From: Stygiolobus azoricus
GTDB lineage: Archaea > Thermoproteota > Thermoprotei_A > Sulfolobales > Sulfolobaceae
DNA: 64,000 bases
Direction of reading: 5' to 3'
Assembly (NCBI RefSeq): GCF_009729035.1
Contig: NZ_CP045483.1
Coordinates: 828,001-892,000, forward strand
Shown here in pieces: positions 9,861 through 17,471 of the stretch (position 1 is the stretch's first letter; every line of letters starts with the position of its first letter). A model generated the notes under the pieces. The model did not search any database, was not told the DNA's origin, and was given only the letters and a program-made list of their open reading frames with translations. The translations under genes and the position numbers were made by a program.

Positions 9861-11094
9861 CTTTAGACACCCATGAGAGGTGAAGTGCTTCTAATGCCGG
9901 TAATTTGTCTCCAGCTAGAAATAAAAGTAATGCTCCTCCACCAGTGGATATATGAACTTTATTCTCATTAATTTCTATTCCTTTTTCCACCATGCTTATC
10001 ATATGACCTCCCCCTATTATTACATAACCGGGGCTTTCAAATGCTGATTTTAGAAGGCTTTTAGTTCCGTTCCTAAATCTCTCATCCTCTATGATTCCCA
10101 TTGGTCCCCTCATGGTGATTACTTTTGCCTCCTTAATAAAAGATGAATAAATTTCTATAGTAGTTGAGCCTATATCTTTAATAATTCCGTTTATGTTATT
10201 AGCCGGTTCCTCAGATATCTCGCCATTTTGTTTCTCTGTTATGAAGTCCACAGGTATTTCTATTGGGGCTCCGCTGAGAAGCAGTTTTCTAGCCCTTGGA
10301 ATTAGGCTCAACAATCCTTTACTTTCTAGCACTTGCATGTTAGCTTTTCCAAGGTTTATTCCTTTAGCTGCAGCGAATAATTCAGCTACTAATCCACCCG
10401 TTAGAATTCTATCAGCAACTCTGTTCTTTGATAAATGTTCGATTATTTTTAGTGTGTCACTAACTTTTCCTCCTCCTAGGACGAATATTTTTGGTGAGTC
10501 TTCAGGGTTAAATATCTTAGCTAATGCTGAAACTTCTTTTTCCATTACTTTGCCCGCAGCTGATGGCAAAACTATTGGGAATCCTACTAGGCTTGGTTGA
10601 CTTCTGTGAGCTGCAGCAAATGCGTCATTTACATAAATATCAAATAGAGGTGATAATTTTCTTACCAAGAATGTTTTGGCTTGTTGTGCAGGAGGTGCTT
10701 CGATTAGTTCCTCAGAGACTAATCTTACATTTTCTAGTAAATAAATCTGTCCTTTTTCTATCTTCTTGACCTTCTCTATAGCATACGGTCCTATAATGTC
10801 TTCTATGAACTCAACGTTAGTACCAATATGTTTAGATAGTAATTCCGCATGTTGTTGTAGTGATATAAAGTCATCGTCACCGGGCCTACCTTGATGGGAT
10901 AATATAACTATTGCATTATCTCTTTCTAGTAAATTTTTCACAGTATAAGCATGAGCTTTTATACGCGAATCATCTAATAACTTACCAGTTTTTTTATCTA
11001 CTGGTGAGTTTATATCAATTCGTAATAGAATTTTTTTGTTAGATGCATTTACATCATCTAATGTGGGTATGCTTAGATCCGATACTTTAATCAT
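9847..11094 (-). CDS. pgk: Phosphoglycerate kinase
   Basis: Interconverts 1,3-bisphosphoglycerate and 3-phosphoglycerate with ADP/ATP. The N-terminal substrate domain begins with [14 protein letters not shown] and contains the [10 protein letters not shown] segment. The C-terminal nucleotide domain shows [21 protein letters not shown] and [13 protein letters not shown]. The length of 415 residues is normal for archaea. It is the first gene of the pgk-gap-usp operon read on the minus strand and starts 39 bases after the stop of the unknown gene at 11134-11883, which could also be part of the unit. Confidence 0.97.
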   Translation of the reverse strand: MIKVSDLSIPTLDDVNASNKKILLRIDINSPVDKKTGKLLDDSRIKAHAYTVKNLLERDNAIVILSHQGRPGDDDFISLQQHAELLSKHIGTNVEFIEDIIGPYAIEKVKKIEKGQIYLLENVRLVSEELIEAPPAQQAKTFLVRKLSPLFDIYVNDAFAAAHRSQPSLVGFPIVLPSAAGKVMEKEVSALAKIFNPEDSPKIFVLGGGKVSDTLKIIEHLSKNRVADRILTGGLVAELFAAAKGINLGKANMQVLESKGLLSLIPRARKLLLSGAPIEIPVDFITEKQNGEISEEPANNINGIIKDIGSTTIEIYSSFIKEAKVITMRGPMGIIEDERFRNGTKSLLKSAFESPGYVIIGGGHMISMVEKGIEINENKVHISTGGGALLLFLAGDKLPALEALHLSWVSKGGKS

Positions 11095-11133
11095 AAATCT
11101 CGATTAATATTAATCTATCTAGTTAATATGATT

Positions 11134-11883
11134 TTAGCATACAATGTTAGAAGCTATTATATTTCCCCATAATAATGGAATCAAGTATTTAGTTTTAAAT
11201 TTCTGTAATGATATGAAGATTTCAGCGATATTATTCGACGCTTTAAGAGAAATTTTAGGTGCTTCAATACTGAAGTAAGAGAAAGAGTCATATAGTAAGT
11301 GTAAATCAATTCCATGTACAAGCCTACAAGAAAACACTCCTTCGAAAGTACCGTTGTTTAGATTATATGAAATTGAGTTACACACAGTATTTGAATTTCG
11401 CTCAACTATTTTCAGAAATAAATCCTTCATAACATAAGGGATTTCGTCAACATATACTCCTTTAGGAGGGAAAAGTAATTTTACATTATCATTCTCTTCC
11501 TCTGTTTTTCTCACAAGCATGTTTATGCTAAAGAATAGAAAAGTCAGATTACAAACTCTAAGTCTACTTAACCTCATCTCACCTAAAGTAAAGTATTCAT
11601 CAGAAACATCTTTGAATGCCTTGTAAAAATCAGTGTCTCTAATTTGTTCAGCAAAATATGCCATTCCTTTTATTCCAATTAGTCCCTTTATTTTCTCGTC
11701 TTCTGAAATTGAAATAAAGTTAAAATTACCGTTTTTAATCTTTAATTTTTTAAAGGTTTTATCTACGGCTTTTTTCACAGTTAATGCATAAGCGTTTTTA
11801 CGTATAATTAACCATTCTCCGAACTCATCTGTAATGTTCATCTTATTATCATCGTCTCTCTTTTTGAAAAACTTCGTTATCAC
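11134..11883 (-). CDS. Uncharacterised 249-residue cytoplasmic protein
   Basis: I do not recognise this protein. It has a basic, Lys- and Asp-rich N-terminus (KFFKKRDDDNK), mixed alpha/beta composition, no signal peptide and no convincing transmembrane segment. Several cysteines are present (in RVCNL, NTVCNSI, FSCRL and the C-terminal NIVC) but with no obvious metal motif. It lies upstream of pgk on the same strand with a 39-base gap, so it may share the promoter, but it has no recognised role in glycolysis. Its A+T content is high even for this genome. Confidence 0.65.
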   Translation of the reverse strand: MITKFFKKRDDDNKMNITDEFGEWLIIRKNAYALTVKKAVDKTFKKLKIKNGNFNFISISEDEKIKGLIGIKGMAYFAEQIRDTDFYKAFKDVSDEYFTLGEMRLSRLRVCNLTFLFFSINMLVRKTEEENDNVKLLFPPKGVYVDEIPYVMKDLFLKIVERNSNTVCNSISYNLNNGTFEGVFSCRLVHGIDLHLLYDSFSYFSIEAPKISLKASNNIAEIFISLQKFKTKYLIPLLWGNIIASNIVC

Positions 11884-12176
11884 ATTTTCAAACCTCTTTT
11901 ACCATAATTGCCACACTAAGATTTAAACGTTAAATAATATTCTCTAATCGTAAATCAGGTATAATTAAGATTTTTAGCGGGTATGTGATATATAATTAGT
12001 AAGGATTACTATATAGTTTTATAAAGATAGGAGAAAATATTAGGGTTCTTAAGCATTATAAGAGGAAAACTAATTATACCCCATCTACTATATATTATTT
12101 TAGAGTATCCAGGGACCTATAGATGAAGGTTAATTATATAACCCCCGGACCCCCCATAGGTCCCTGGATACTTCAC
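11884..12176. other. 293-bp intergenic region, mostly AT-rich, with a 17-bp inverted repeat at its right end
   Basis: The stretch between the unknown gene and the oxidoreductase gene has no convincing reading frame. It holds AT-rich DNA that can serve as promoter for the leftward gene at 11134-11883. At its right end is a long inverted repeat (12104-12172, separate entry). No RNA gene was recognised. Confidence 0.6.
12104..12172. repeat. Perfect 17-bp inverted repeat with a 35-base C-rich loop
   Basis: The arm AGTATCCAGGGACCTAT (12104-12120) is exactly complementary to ATAGGTCCCTGGATACT (12156-12172). The loop (12121-12155) contains ttaattatata and two C-runs (five and six C). The right arm ends four bases from the stop codon of the leftward gene at 12177, so the transcript would form a stable hairpin there. 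It could be a terminator or RNA-processing hairpin, or a remnant of a small mobile element. Arms this GC-rich are unusual for the surroundings. Confidence 0.8.
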
Positions 12177-13055
12177 TTACAGATAATAAAGTATGCCCAT
12201 TTTCCCCTTTCTATAGACATAATATTTTTCAATAAACCTTTTCATGAACGCTCTTAATCTCGACTTTTTTACACTTTCATAATTACCACCCCATAGTTTG
12301 TCACTCCTAATATGAATTGCGTAATCGCCAGTATCAATTATGTTAATAAAGACTGGTTTGAAAGGCAAGTTTAAGTTTTTCCTAATCCTTTTTCCTACAT
12401 ATATACCAGTTCTCATTGCAAGTTCTCCTACCTTAGGGAAACCTTTGATCAGATCCCCTATTATATAAGCACCTTTATATTGCAGAAACTCATTTACTGG
12501 AAAGAACTCAAAGGGATGTGGTGGTTTACAGGGTGGTAGTATATCTTCACAATTCTCCATGATCTTGATTTTTTTATTATTCATACTCTCTATTATTGCG
12601 TTACCTACTTTTTCTCCAAGACTGGAAAGCATATTTCCGCAATAGCTCACGTCTTTGCCTATTTTTCTTAAATAGAAGGCTAATTGTATTGCTAAGTATT
12701 CTTCTTCTTCATTTTCAATGCCTAAAGAGATTTTCTCTTTCTCGAGTAATTTTCCTATAAAGTTTATCTGTTCGTTTCTATCACAACCTACAGCTAATAC
12801 TAAATTTTCTGTGTTTATTTCCGTTCCTTCTTTAGTCTTAATCCATTTTCCTTTAAGGTCAAAGTCCTTAACGGTTGTTTTCCTAACGAAACGGAGGTTA
12901 GAGGTATATCTGTTTTTTTCTAAATTTAGTAGATTTCTTAAATAAGCAGTATAGAAGATAAAATAATCTCTATCGCTTATAATTTCTGCTTCTCTTCCAA
13001 GAGTATAATATGTGTTTAAACCCGCATACCCCGCACCAACAATGGTGGTTTTCAT
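12177..13055 (-). CDS. FAD/NAD(P)-dependent oxidoreductase, NDH-2/sulfide:quinone reductase-like
   Basis: A two-dinucleotide-binding-domain flavoprotein. The FAD motif IVGAGYAGLNTYYTL is at the N-terminus, LVLAVGCDRN marks the return strand, and AYIIGDLIKGFPK is the second FAD contact followed by a Tyr/Gly helix. The family includes type II NADH dehydrogenases and sulfide:quinone reductases, but this protein is short (about 292 residues) and lacks an obvious pair of redox cysteines, so the substrate is unknown. The basic C-terminus (MKRFIEKYYVYRKGK) could be a peripheral membrane contact. I chose the ATG at 13055 because a TATA-like element lies about 26 bases upstream; six more codons upstream are open. 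Confidence 0.75.
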   Translation of the reverse strand: MKTTIVGAGYAGLNTYYTLGREAEIISDRDYFIFYTAYLRNLLNLEKNRYTSNLRFVRKTTVKDFDLKGKWIKTKEGTEINTENLVLAVGCDRNEQINFIGKLLEKEKISLGIENEEEEYLAIQLAFYLRKIGKDVSYCGNMLSSLGEKVGNAIIESMNNKKIKIMENCEDILPPCKPPHPFEFFPVNEFLQYKGAYIIGDLIKGFPKVGELAMRTGIYVGKRIRKNLNLPFKPVFINIIDTGDYAIHIRSDKLWGGNYESVKKSRLRAFMKRFIEKYYVYRKGKMGILYYL

Positions 13056-13073
13056 CATTAATGATAAACTCAA

Positions 13074-13090
13074 ATAATTAAAATAAAAAG
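13074..13090. promoter_or_regulatory. Shared AT-rich core of divergent promoters
   Basis: The run caaataattaaaataaa lies about 26 bases from both the leftward ATG (13055) and the rightward GTG (13107). A single AT-rich, partly symmetric element may therefore recruit TBP for two divergent leaderless transcripts. Confidence 0.4.
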
Positions 13091-13106
13091 TAGTTATAAT
13101 ATTGTT

Positions 13107-13757
13107 GTGATAGTCAAAATAGCTTACGTGAGAGAAGCGGAGTTAAAGCCCCTAATTCCTCTGTTAAAAAACGAGATTGATACCAGAGGTTTTACATTTG
13201 AGTTGATTAAAGTAGATAGAGAAGACGAATTAAAATTCTATCTAGATAAGGTAGACTTAGTATATATTCCACTTCCAATTTTAAATTTCGTACAGAATTT
13301 GAGTATATTGAGTAATGGAAGTTATGTATCAACCGGATTGAGGATTCAACTATTATCAAGCACTGCAAAAAGAGTTTTAGTACCTGGGAGTAACTCAACA
13401 GAGTTCTATCTAGTCAAAATGCTCTACAATAGTGGAATAACTCCAGTTATAAGCGGTGATTACGACGCTAAAGTAACTTACGATGCAGGAGATATAGATT
13501 TATTAAATCTTTGGAATAATGTCTGTCAAAATTCACCATTGATTCTGAAAGTTTTAGCAACTAAGAGACTCGATGAACAAATAATTCTACAGTTAAAAGT
13601 TTTGATAAGAGAATCAGCTTCCAAAATGGTAGAGAAAAACGAAGTAAGCATTTTTTCAAAGGAATTAGGATTAAAAGGTAGAAGTTCGATCGAGTGCTTC
13701 TTTAAATTGTGTAGAGAGAAAAATTTATGCTCTAATGTTTCCTACCGTTTAGTCTAA
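13107..13757 (+). CDS. Uncharacterised 216-residue protein with a possible binding-protein-like fold
   Basis: Not recognised with confidence. The N-terminal strand IVKIAYVREAELKPLIPLL, the internal DLVYIPLPILNF, and a C-terminal helical region recall the alternating strand-helix order of periplasmic-binding-protein folds such as those of the MqnA/MqnD group. There is no signal peptide and no family motif I can name. It starts with GTG, is divergent from the oxidoreductase, and its 3' end overlaps a small minus-strand reading frame by 26 bases. The C-terminal cysteines (IECFFKLCREKNLCS) are notable but form no known site. Confidence 0.65.
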   Translation: MIVKIAYVREAELKPLIPLLKNEIDTRGFTFELIKVDREDELKFYLDKVDLVYIPLPILNFVQNLSILSNGSYVSTGLRIQLLSSTAKRVLVPGSNSTEFYLVKMLYNSGITPVISGDYDAKVTYDAGDIDLLNLWNNVCQNSPLILKVLATKRLDEQIILQLKVLIRESASKMVEKNEVSIFSKELGLKGRSSIECFFKLCREKNLCSNVSYRLV

Positions 13758-13890
13758 ACTTTCTGGAGATTTTAACCATTTTTAGTAAGGCATACGGTGC
13801 AAATATACCCTCTATAGGATATGAAAATCCCCAAGCATAAAAGAATAAACTAACCACCAATAGTCCTACAAGTAAGATTATCTCCTTCAT
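13732..13890 (-). CDS. Small single-span membrane protein (52 residues)
   Basis: A minus-strand ATG at 13888-13890 opens 52 codons ending in TAG. The peptide begins MKEIILLVGLLVVSLFFYAW, a clear transmembrane helix, continues with a short Gly/Pro-containing linker and ends in a basic tail (KMVKISRKFRLNGRKH), as expected for a small inner-face-anchored membrane protein. It lies between the 216-residue gene and upsX and overlaps the former's 3' end by 26 bases. No family was recognised. Support is the hydrophobic-then-basic pattern and good start; conservation would decide. Confidence 0.45.
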   Translation of the reverse strand: MKEIILLVGLLVVSLFFYAWGFSYPIEGIFAPYALLKMVKISRKFRLNGRKH

Positions 13891-13967
13891 AAGATCTCTT
13901 AGCTTTCAATCATTAAAGTGTAAGCTAATATAATTCCTAATATTACGATAACCGTTCTTTCATAAGT

Positions 13968-13997
13968 ATTTTCGACTATCTCTCATCCTACTTTAAC
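13968..13997 (+). promoter_or_regulatory. Candidate UV-inducible promoter of upsX (ANTTTC hexamer plus TA-box)
   Basis: ATTTTC at 13968-13973 matches the ANTTTC hexamer described for UV-induced Sulfolobus promoters. It lies 44 bases before the preferred upsX ATG at 14012. A tttaac element follows at 13992-13997. The same two-part arrangement occurs before upsE and upsA. Confidence 0.55.
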
Positions 13998-14011
13998 ATT
14001 ACTTGTGTATT

Positions 14012-16033
14012 ATGATACCTATAGTAGAGCAGGCAATATCGTTAACATTACCTTCGGATATCAACGTGTGGATGTCTAGACATGAAGATAAAATAGTTCT
14101 ATACTCAGATGCAATCAAGTCTCCTTATATTGAGTTATATCCTACCTTTATAGAAAAAGGAGACTGGATTTTGTGGAAAGATAATAAGGTGGTAAGATTA
14201 GACGGGAATAGAAGGGAAATTATTAAGGAATATGACTCAAAATTACCTTTAGACATTGTTTATAGGAATGAAGAGATATTGCCAGTATATAAAGGTTTAA
14301 GAGGGACAGTATTTAATGGAGAAAAATATACTTCCTATTTTTCTAAATACGGTTTTAAAGTCTTTATAAATGACATTATAAAAATTATAACTCCTGAAGG
14401 CAAGGAAGTAGAGCTGGATAAACCCATTTATTACAGAATATTTAATGATTATGTATCGGTTGTTTATAGTGATTTCTCAATGACATTAGCTAGAGATGGA
14501 AGCATAAAGAAATATAAAAAGCCAGCAGTTTTCTTAGCAAGTACCTCTATTGGAGATATTTACCAAACTTTAAACGGCAGAATAATCTCTGATTCTCTTG
14601 ATTACGACTTATTAGGTGTATGTTCTTCTGACGCTAATTTTCTAGGTGAATCCTATAGTGGTATATTTATATCATGTGAGGGAAAAGTAAAATATTTTTA
14701 CAAGGGTGGATGGTCTTATTTAGGACAGATATCTAGTAATCTCCAATCTTCTGATGTTAATAAATACTTTGTGGTCTTAACGAATGATCTTACTAATGTT
14801 TATTCATATGATTTAAAGAAAATATACTCATTAAAGAATATAAGAATATTAAAATTAATAGAGGATAAAATAGTAGCTTTATCTAGAACTTATAAAGTAT
14901 ATATAATATCTTCTCATGACGGTGAAGGTCTTATAACAGCTCAAAAGGATACAATAAGCTATAAAGTCGAAATAAGTGACGTTATAAAAGGTGAGGTTAT
15001 CCTAGGTCAAAAAGTTGTAGAGACAAGTAGAAATTATGAGAATAATAAACTGGTAATCCACGTAGAACCCTATCTTATGGATGGTAGTCGGATTGAAGAG
15101 ATAGTCAAAGTAGTAAATGAAATCTATGAGTATGAGTATCCTATTCAACTACAAAGCGAGAAACTAAAGCTCAGTATTAAGGATCTGAAATTAAATGTTG
15201 CACTACATAATGGGAAGTATGCTAAAGACGAGTCGAGTAATGCAGTATTAAGAGGTACATTAGTGTATGATATTCCAACTAATTTACGCAAGATGGTAAG
15301 TATAAAGGTCAGAAATAAAGAGGTAAGTTATGAGCTCACTGAACTAAGGGGAGAAATAAATTTTGAACTACCACTTTACAAAATAGATGACTCTGAAGAA
15401 GTAGTGCAGGTAAGAATTCATAGGGGAAGTAAAGTTGAAGAAGTTTATGAATTCACGGTGAAGCCGAATTTTATAGAAAAAAAGGGAATAAGAACCGTTT
15501 CTACATACATAGAGGATTCTAAAAAGATAAGAATTGAGAAAATAGTGAATGGAGATTTTATCTGGGAGAAAAGGGAGGAACACCCAGACTTTTACAATGT
15601 CTTAGTAATTGGGAAAACAGGAGAATTCGTTAATATTGAGGGAAACACCGTACAAGTTACAAAAGGCAGGAAGGAAATAGAAATAAAGAAATCGAATATA
15701 AAGAGAAAATACGTTATATACGGGATCGAGAACCCAGTTAAGGTAGAAAGTGCAGAGATAGCAGGAGAGACCCTTTGTATTTATCTTAGGAAAAACTCGA
15801 ATAACGTCGTAGTAGTCGGTATGTATGGTACGCAGATTACTGTAACAGACTCCGAAAAATTAACGTTTAAGTTAGAACCTACATATGATACTGTGTCTCT
15901 TCTAGTTAATTTGGGAGGAATACAATGGAATGAGGAGTATAAGCTACTTGATTTATTTAAGAAAGTTTTGTTCAAAGTAGTTAAAGAATCTCTAATGTTG
16001 AAAGAAGAGATCGAAACTTTCGGAGTACTCTGA
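14012..16033 (+). CDS. upsX: UpsX, first gene of the UV-inducible pilus cluster
   Basis: A 673-residue protein of unknown biochemical role located directly upstream of the pilus ATPase, the position held by UpsX in the Sulfolobales ups operon. The N-terminal half (about 1-310) is rich in short Tyr/Ile/Val strands separated by Gly/Asp turns, reminiscent of a beta-propeller (inference). The C-terminal half is Lys/Glu-rich with further beta-rich repeats. There is no signal peptide or transmembrane helix. An in-frame TTG at 14003 precedes the ATG at 14012; the ATG is preferred because the UV-type hexamer is then 44 bases upstream. Identification rests mainly on synteny with upsE-F-A-B. Confidence 0.82.
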   Translation: MIPIVEQAISLTLPSDINVWMSRHEDKIVLYSDAIKSPYIELYPTFIEKGDWILWKDNKVVRLDGNRREIIKEYDSKLPLDIVYRNEEILPVYKGLRGTVFNGEKYTSYFSKYGFKVFINDIIKIITPEGKEVELDKPIYYRIFNDYVSVVYSDFSMTLARDGSIKKYKKPAVFLASTSIGDIYQTLNGRIISDSLDYDLLGVCSSDANFLGESYSGIFISCEGKVKYFYKGGWSYLGQISSNLQSSDVNKYFVVLTNDLTNVYSYDLKKIYSLKNIRILKLIEDKIVALSRTYKVYIISSHDGEGLITAQKDTISYKVEISDVIKGEVILGQKVVETSRNYENNKLVIHVEPYLMDGSRIEEIVKVVNEIYEYEYPIQLQSEKLKLSIKDLKLNVALHNGKYAKDESSNAVLRGTLVYDIPTNLRKMVSIKVRNKEVSYELTELRGEINFELPLYKIDDSEEVVQVRIHRGSKVEEVYEFTVKPNFIEKKGIRTVSTYIEDSKKIRIEKIVNGDFIWEKREEHPDFYNVLVIGKTGEFVNIEGNTVQVTKGRKEIEIKKSNIKRKYVIYGIENPVKVESAEIAGETLCIYLRKNSNNVVVVGMYGTQITVTDSEKLTFKLEPTYDTVSLLVNLGGIQWNEEYKLLDLFKKVLFKVVKESLMLKEEIETFGVL

Positions 16034-16046
16034 GGACATTTTTAAG
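16016..16046 (+). promoter_or_regulatory. Candidate UV-inducible promoter of upsE, inside the upsX 3' end
   Basis: ACTTTC at 16016-16021 lies in the last codons of upsX, exactly 43 bases before the upsE ATG at 16059. A tttttaag element follows at 16039-16046. The T-rich tract after it could instead or also terminate upsX transcripts. Confidence 0.5.
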
Positions 16047-16058
16047 TTTTTTTCTTAT

Positions 16059-17471
16059 ATGAGTGAAAAGGTTCTCGAAGAATATTATGTAGGTCCCGTG
16101 AAGGTAAACATTGTAAAGAAGTCGAGTCAATGTTTTTACATTGTAGAAGAGCCTAAATTATCATCTTTAGAAGAGAAGGCTAAGGACAAGATTCTTTCAG
16201 AATTATACTACACTAAAGTGGATAACATTGAAGAAGAGATAGTAAAAAGATTACAAAGCTTTAAGTTTCCTGATGAATCAATTGAAAAGATTCTATACCA
16301 CATAAAGAAATCCTTGCTTTACGGAGAACTTACTATTTTAATGCTTGACCCTAAGGTAGAGGAAATTGAATACAAGGGATACTTATATCCATTAACAGTA
16401 ATTCATAGAGATCATTCAGAGTGTATTCGGCTATATACTAGTATATATATTCGAACTGAGGAAGACGCAATAAAAACTATAGAAAGGTTAGCAAATAAGG
16501 CTAACAAGAGCATAAATATAGCTAAACCCTTCCTAGAATTTTCCCTTCCAGAGGGACATAGGGTAGCTGCAACAATTTCAAAGGAGATTTCACTACCTGG
16601 CTCAACTTTTGATATTAGAAAGTTCCCTCTAAAGCCACTAAGCATAGTTGAGATCATAAAGTCTAGAATGATTAATGAACTAACGGCTTCGTATTTGTGG
16701 TTACTTATAGAGTATAAACCCTTTATCATTATCGTTGGACCTACTGGGTCTGGTAAGACCACGCTACTAAACGCTTTATTGAATTTAATTAATCCAAATT
16801 ATAAGATTCTCACTATTGAAGATACTCCGGAAATAAACATTAAGAATCAAAATTGGGTAAGATTTGTGTCAAGGGCTACACTCTCTGGCAATTTCGATAT
16901 TACTATGATGGATTTAGCAAAGTTGTCGCTTAGATATAGACCTGATTACCTGGTTATTGGAGAGGTTAGAGGTAAAGAAATTGAGGCGTTAGTCCATGCA
17001 TCAGCGTCTGGTCACGGTTCTATCACTACATTTCACGGCTCTAGACCTACCGATGCAGTGACGAGAATCACGGACTTGTTGTCAAATGAACTAGCCAAGC
17101 TGTTTCTTCAGACAGTGTGGGCTTTTGTAGTAGTCGGAAATGTAAAAGAGGGGAATAATACCAGAAGATCAGTGCTCTCTATCTATGAAGTAGTTACTTC
17201 TAAATCAAAAGTAGGATTTAAGAGGGTAATAGAATGGTCTTACATGAAAACAATGTTTACTCCTCCCACCGTAGAAGACCTAATTAAGAAATCTTCTTTA
17301 CTAAGAAAACTAAAGGAAACTTATAACGTGGATCCGCAAAGCGAATTGAACAGACGTATAAAGTTTTTACAAGATTTACAGAACTCTAAAGTCATAGACT
17401 TTGATGAAGTTAGTCAAAAGGTTTTGGAATTCTATGATAAGGGTGGTAAGGTTGAGATGGCTAGCATGTGA
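16059..17471 (+). CDS. upsE: UpsE, pilus assembly ATPase (type II/IV secretion family)
   Basis: A GspE/TadA-superfamily ATPase that powers assembly of the UV-induced Ups pili, which mediate species-specific aggregation and DNA exchange. The 470 residues comprise an N-terminal domain (about 1-200) and the ATPase core. Walker A GPTGSGKTT is at 227-235, the Asp-box region LTIEDTPEI follows at about 251-259, and the Walker B-like RPDYLVIGEVRGKE is at about 294-307. A His-box SGHGSITTFHG follows. It is soluble and expected to dock on UpsF at the membrane. The gene follows upsX by 25 bases and overlaps upsF. Confidence 0.93.
   Translation: MSEKVLEEYYVGPVKVNIVKKSSQCFYIVEEPKLSSLEEKAKDKILSELYYTKVDNIEEEIVKRLQSFKFPDESIEKILYHIKKSLLYGELTILMLDPKVEEIEYKGYLYPLTVIHRDHSECIRLYTSIYIRTEEDAIKTIERLANKANKSINIAKPFLEFSLPEGHRVAATISKEISLPGSTFDIRKFPLKPLSIVEIIKSRMINELTASYLWLLIEYKPFIIIVGPTGSGKTTLLNALLNLINPNYKILTIEDTPEINIKNQNWVRFVSRATLSGNFDITMMDLAKLSLRYRPDYLVIGEVRGKEIEALVHASASGHGSITTFHGSRPTDAVTRITDLLSNELAKLFLQTVWAFVVVGNVKEGNNTRRSVLSIYEVVTSKSKVGFKRVIEWSYMKTMFTPPTVEDLIKKSSLLRKLKETYNVDPQSELNRRIKFLQDLQNSKVIDFDEVSQKVLEFYDKGGKVEMASM

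Noticed and set aside
12121-12155. Replication-origin (ORB) element suggested by the C/G-runs
   Set aside because: The ORB core sequence is absent and no cdc6/orc1 or whiP gene is nearby.
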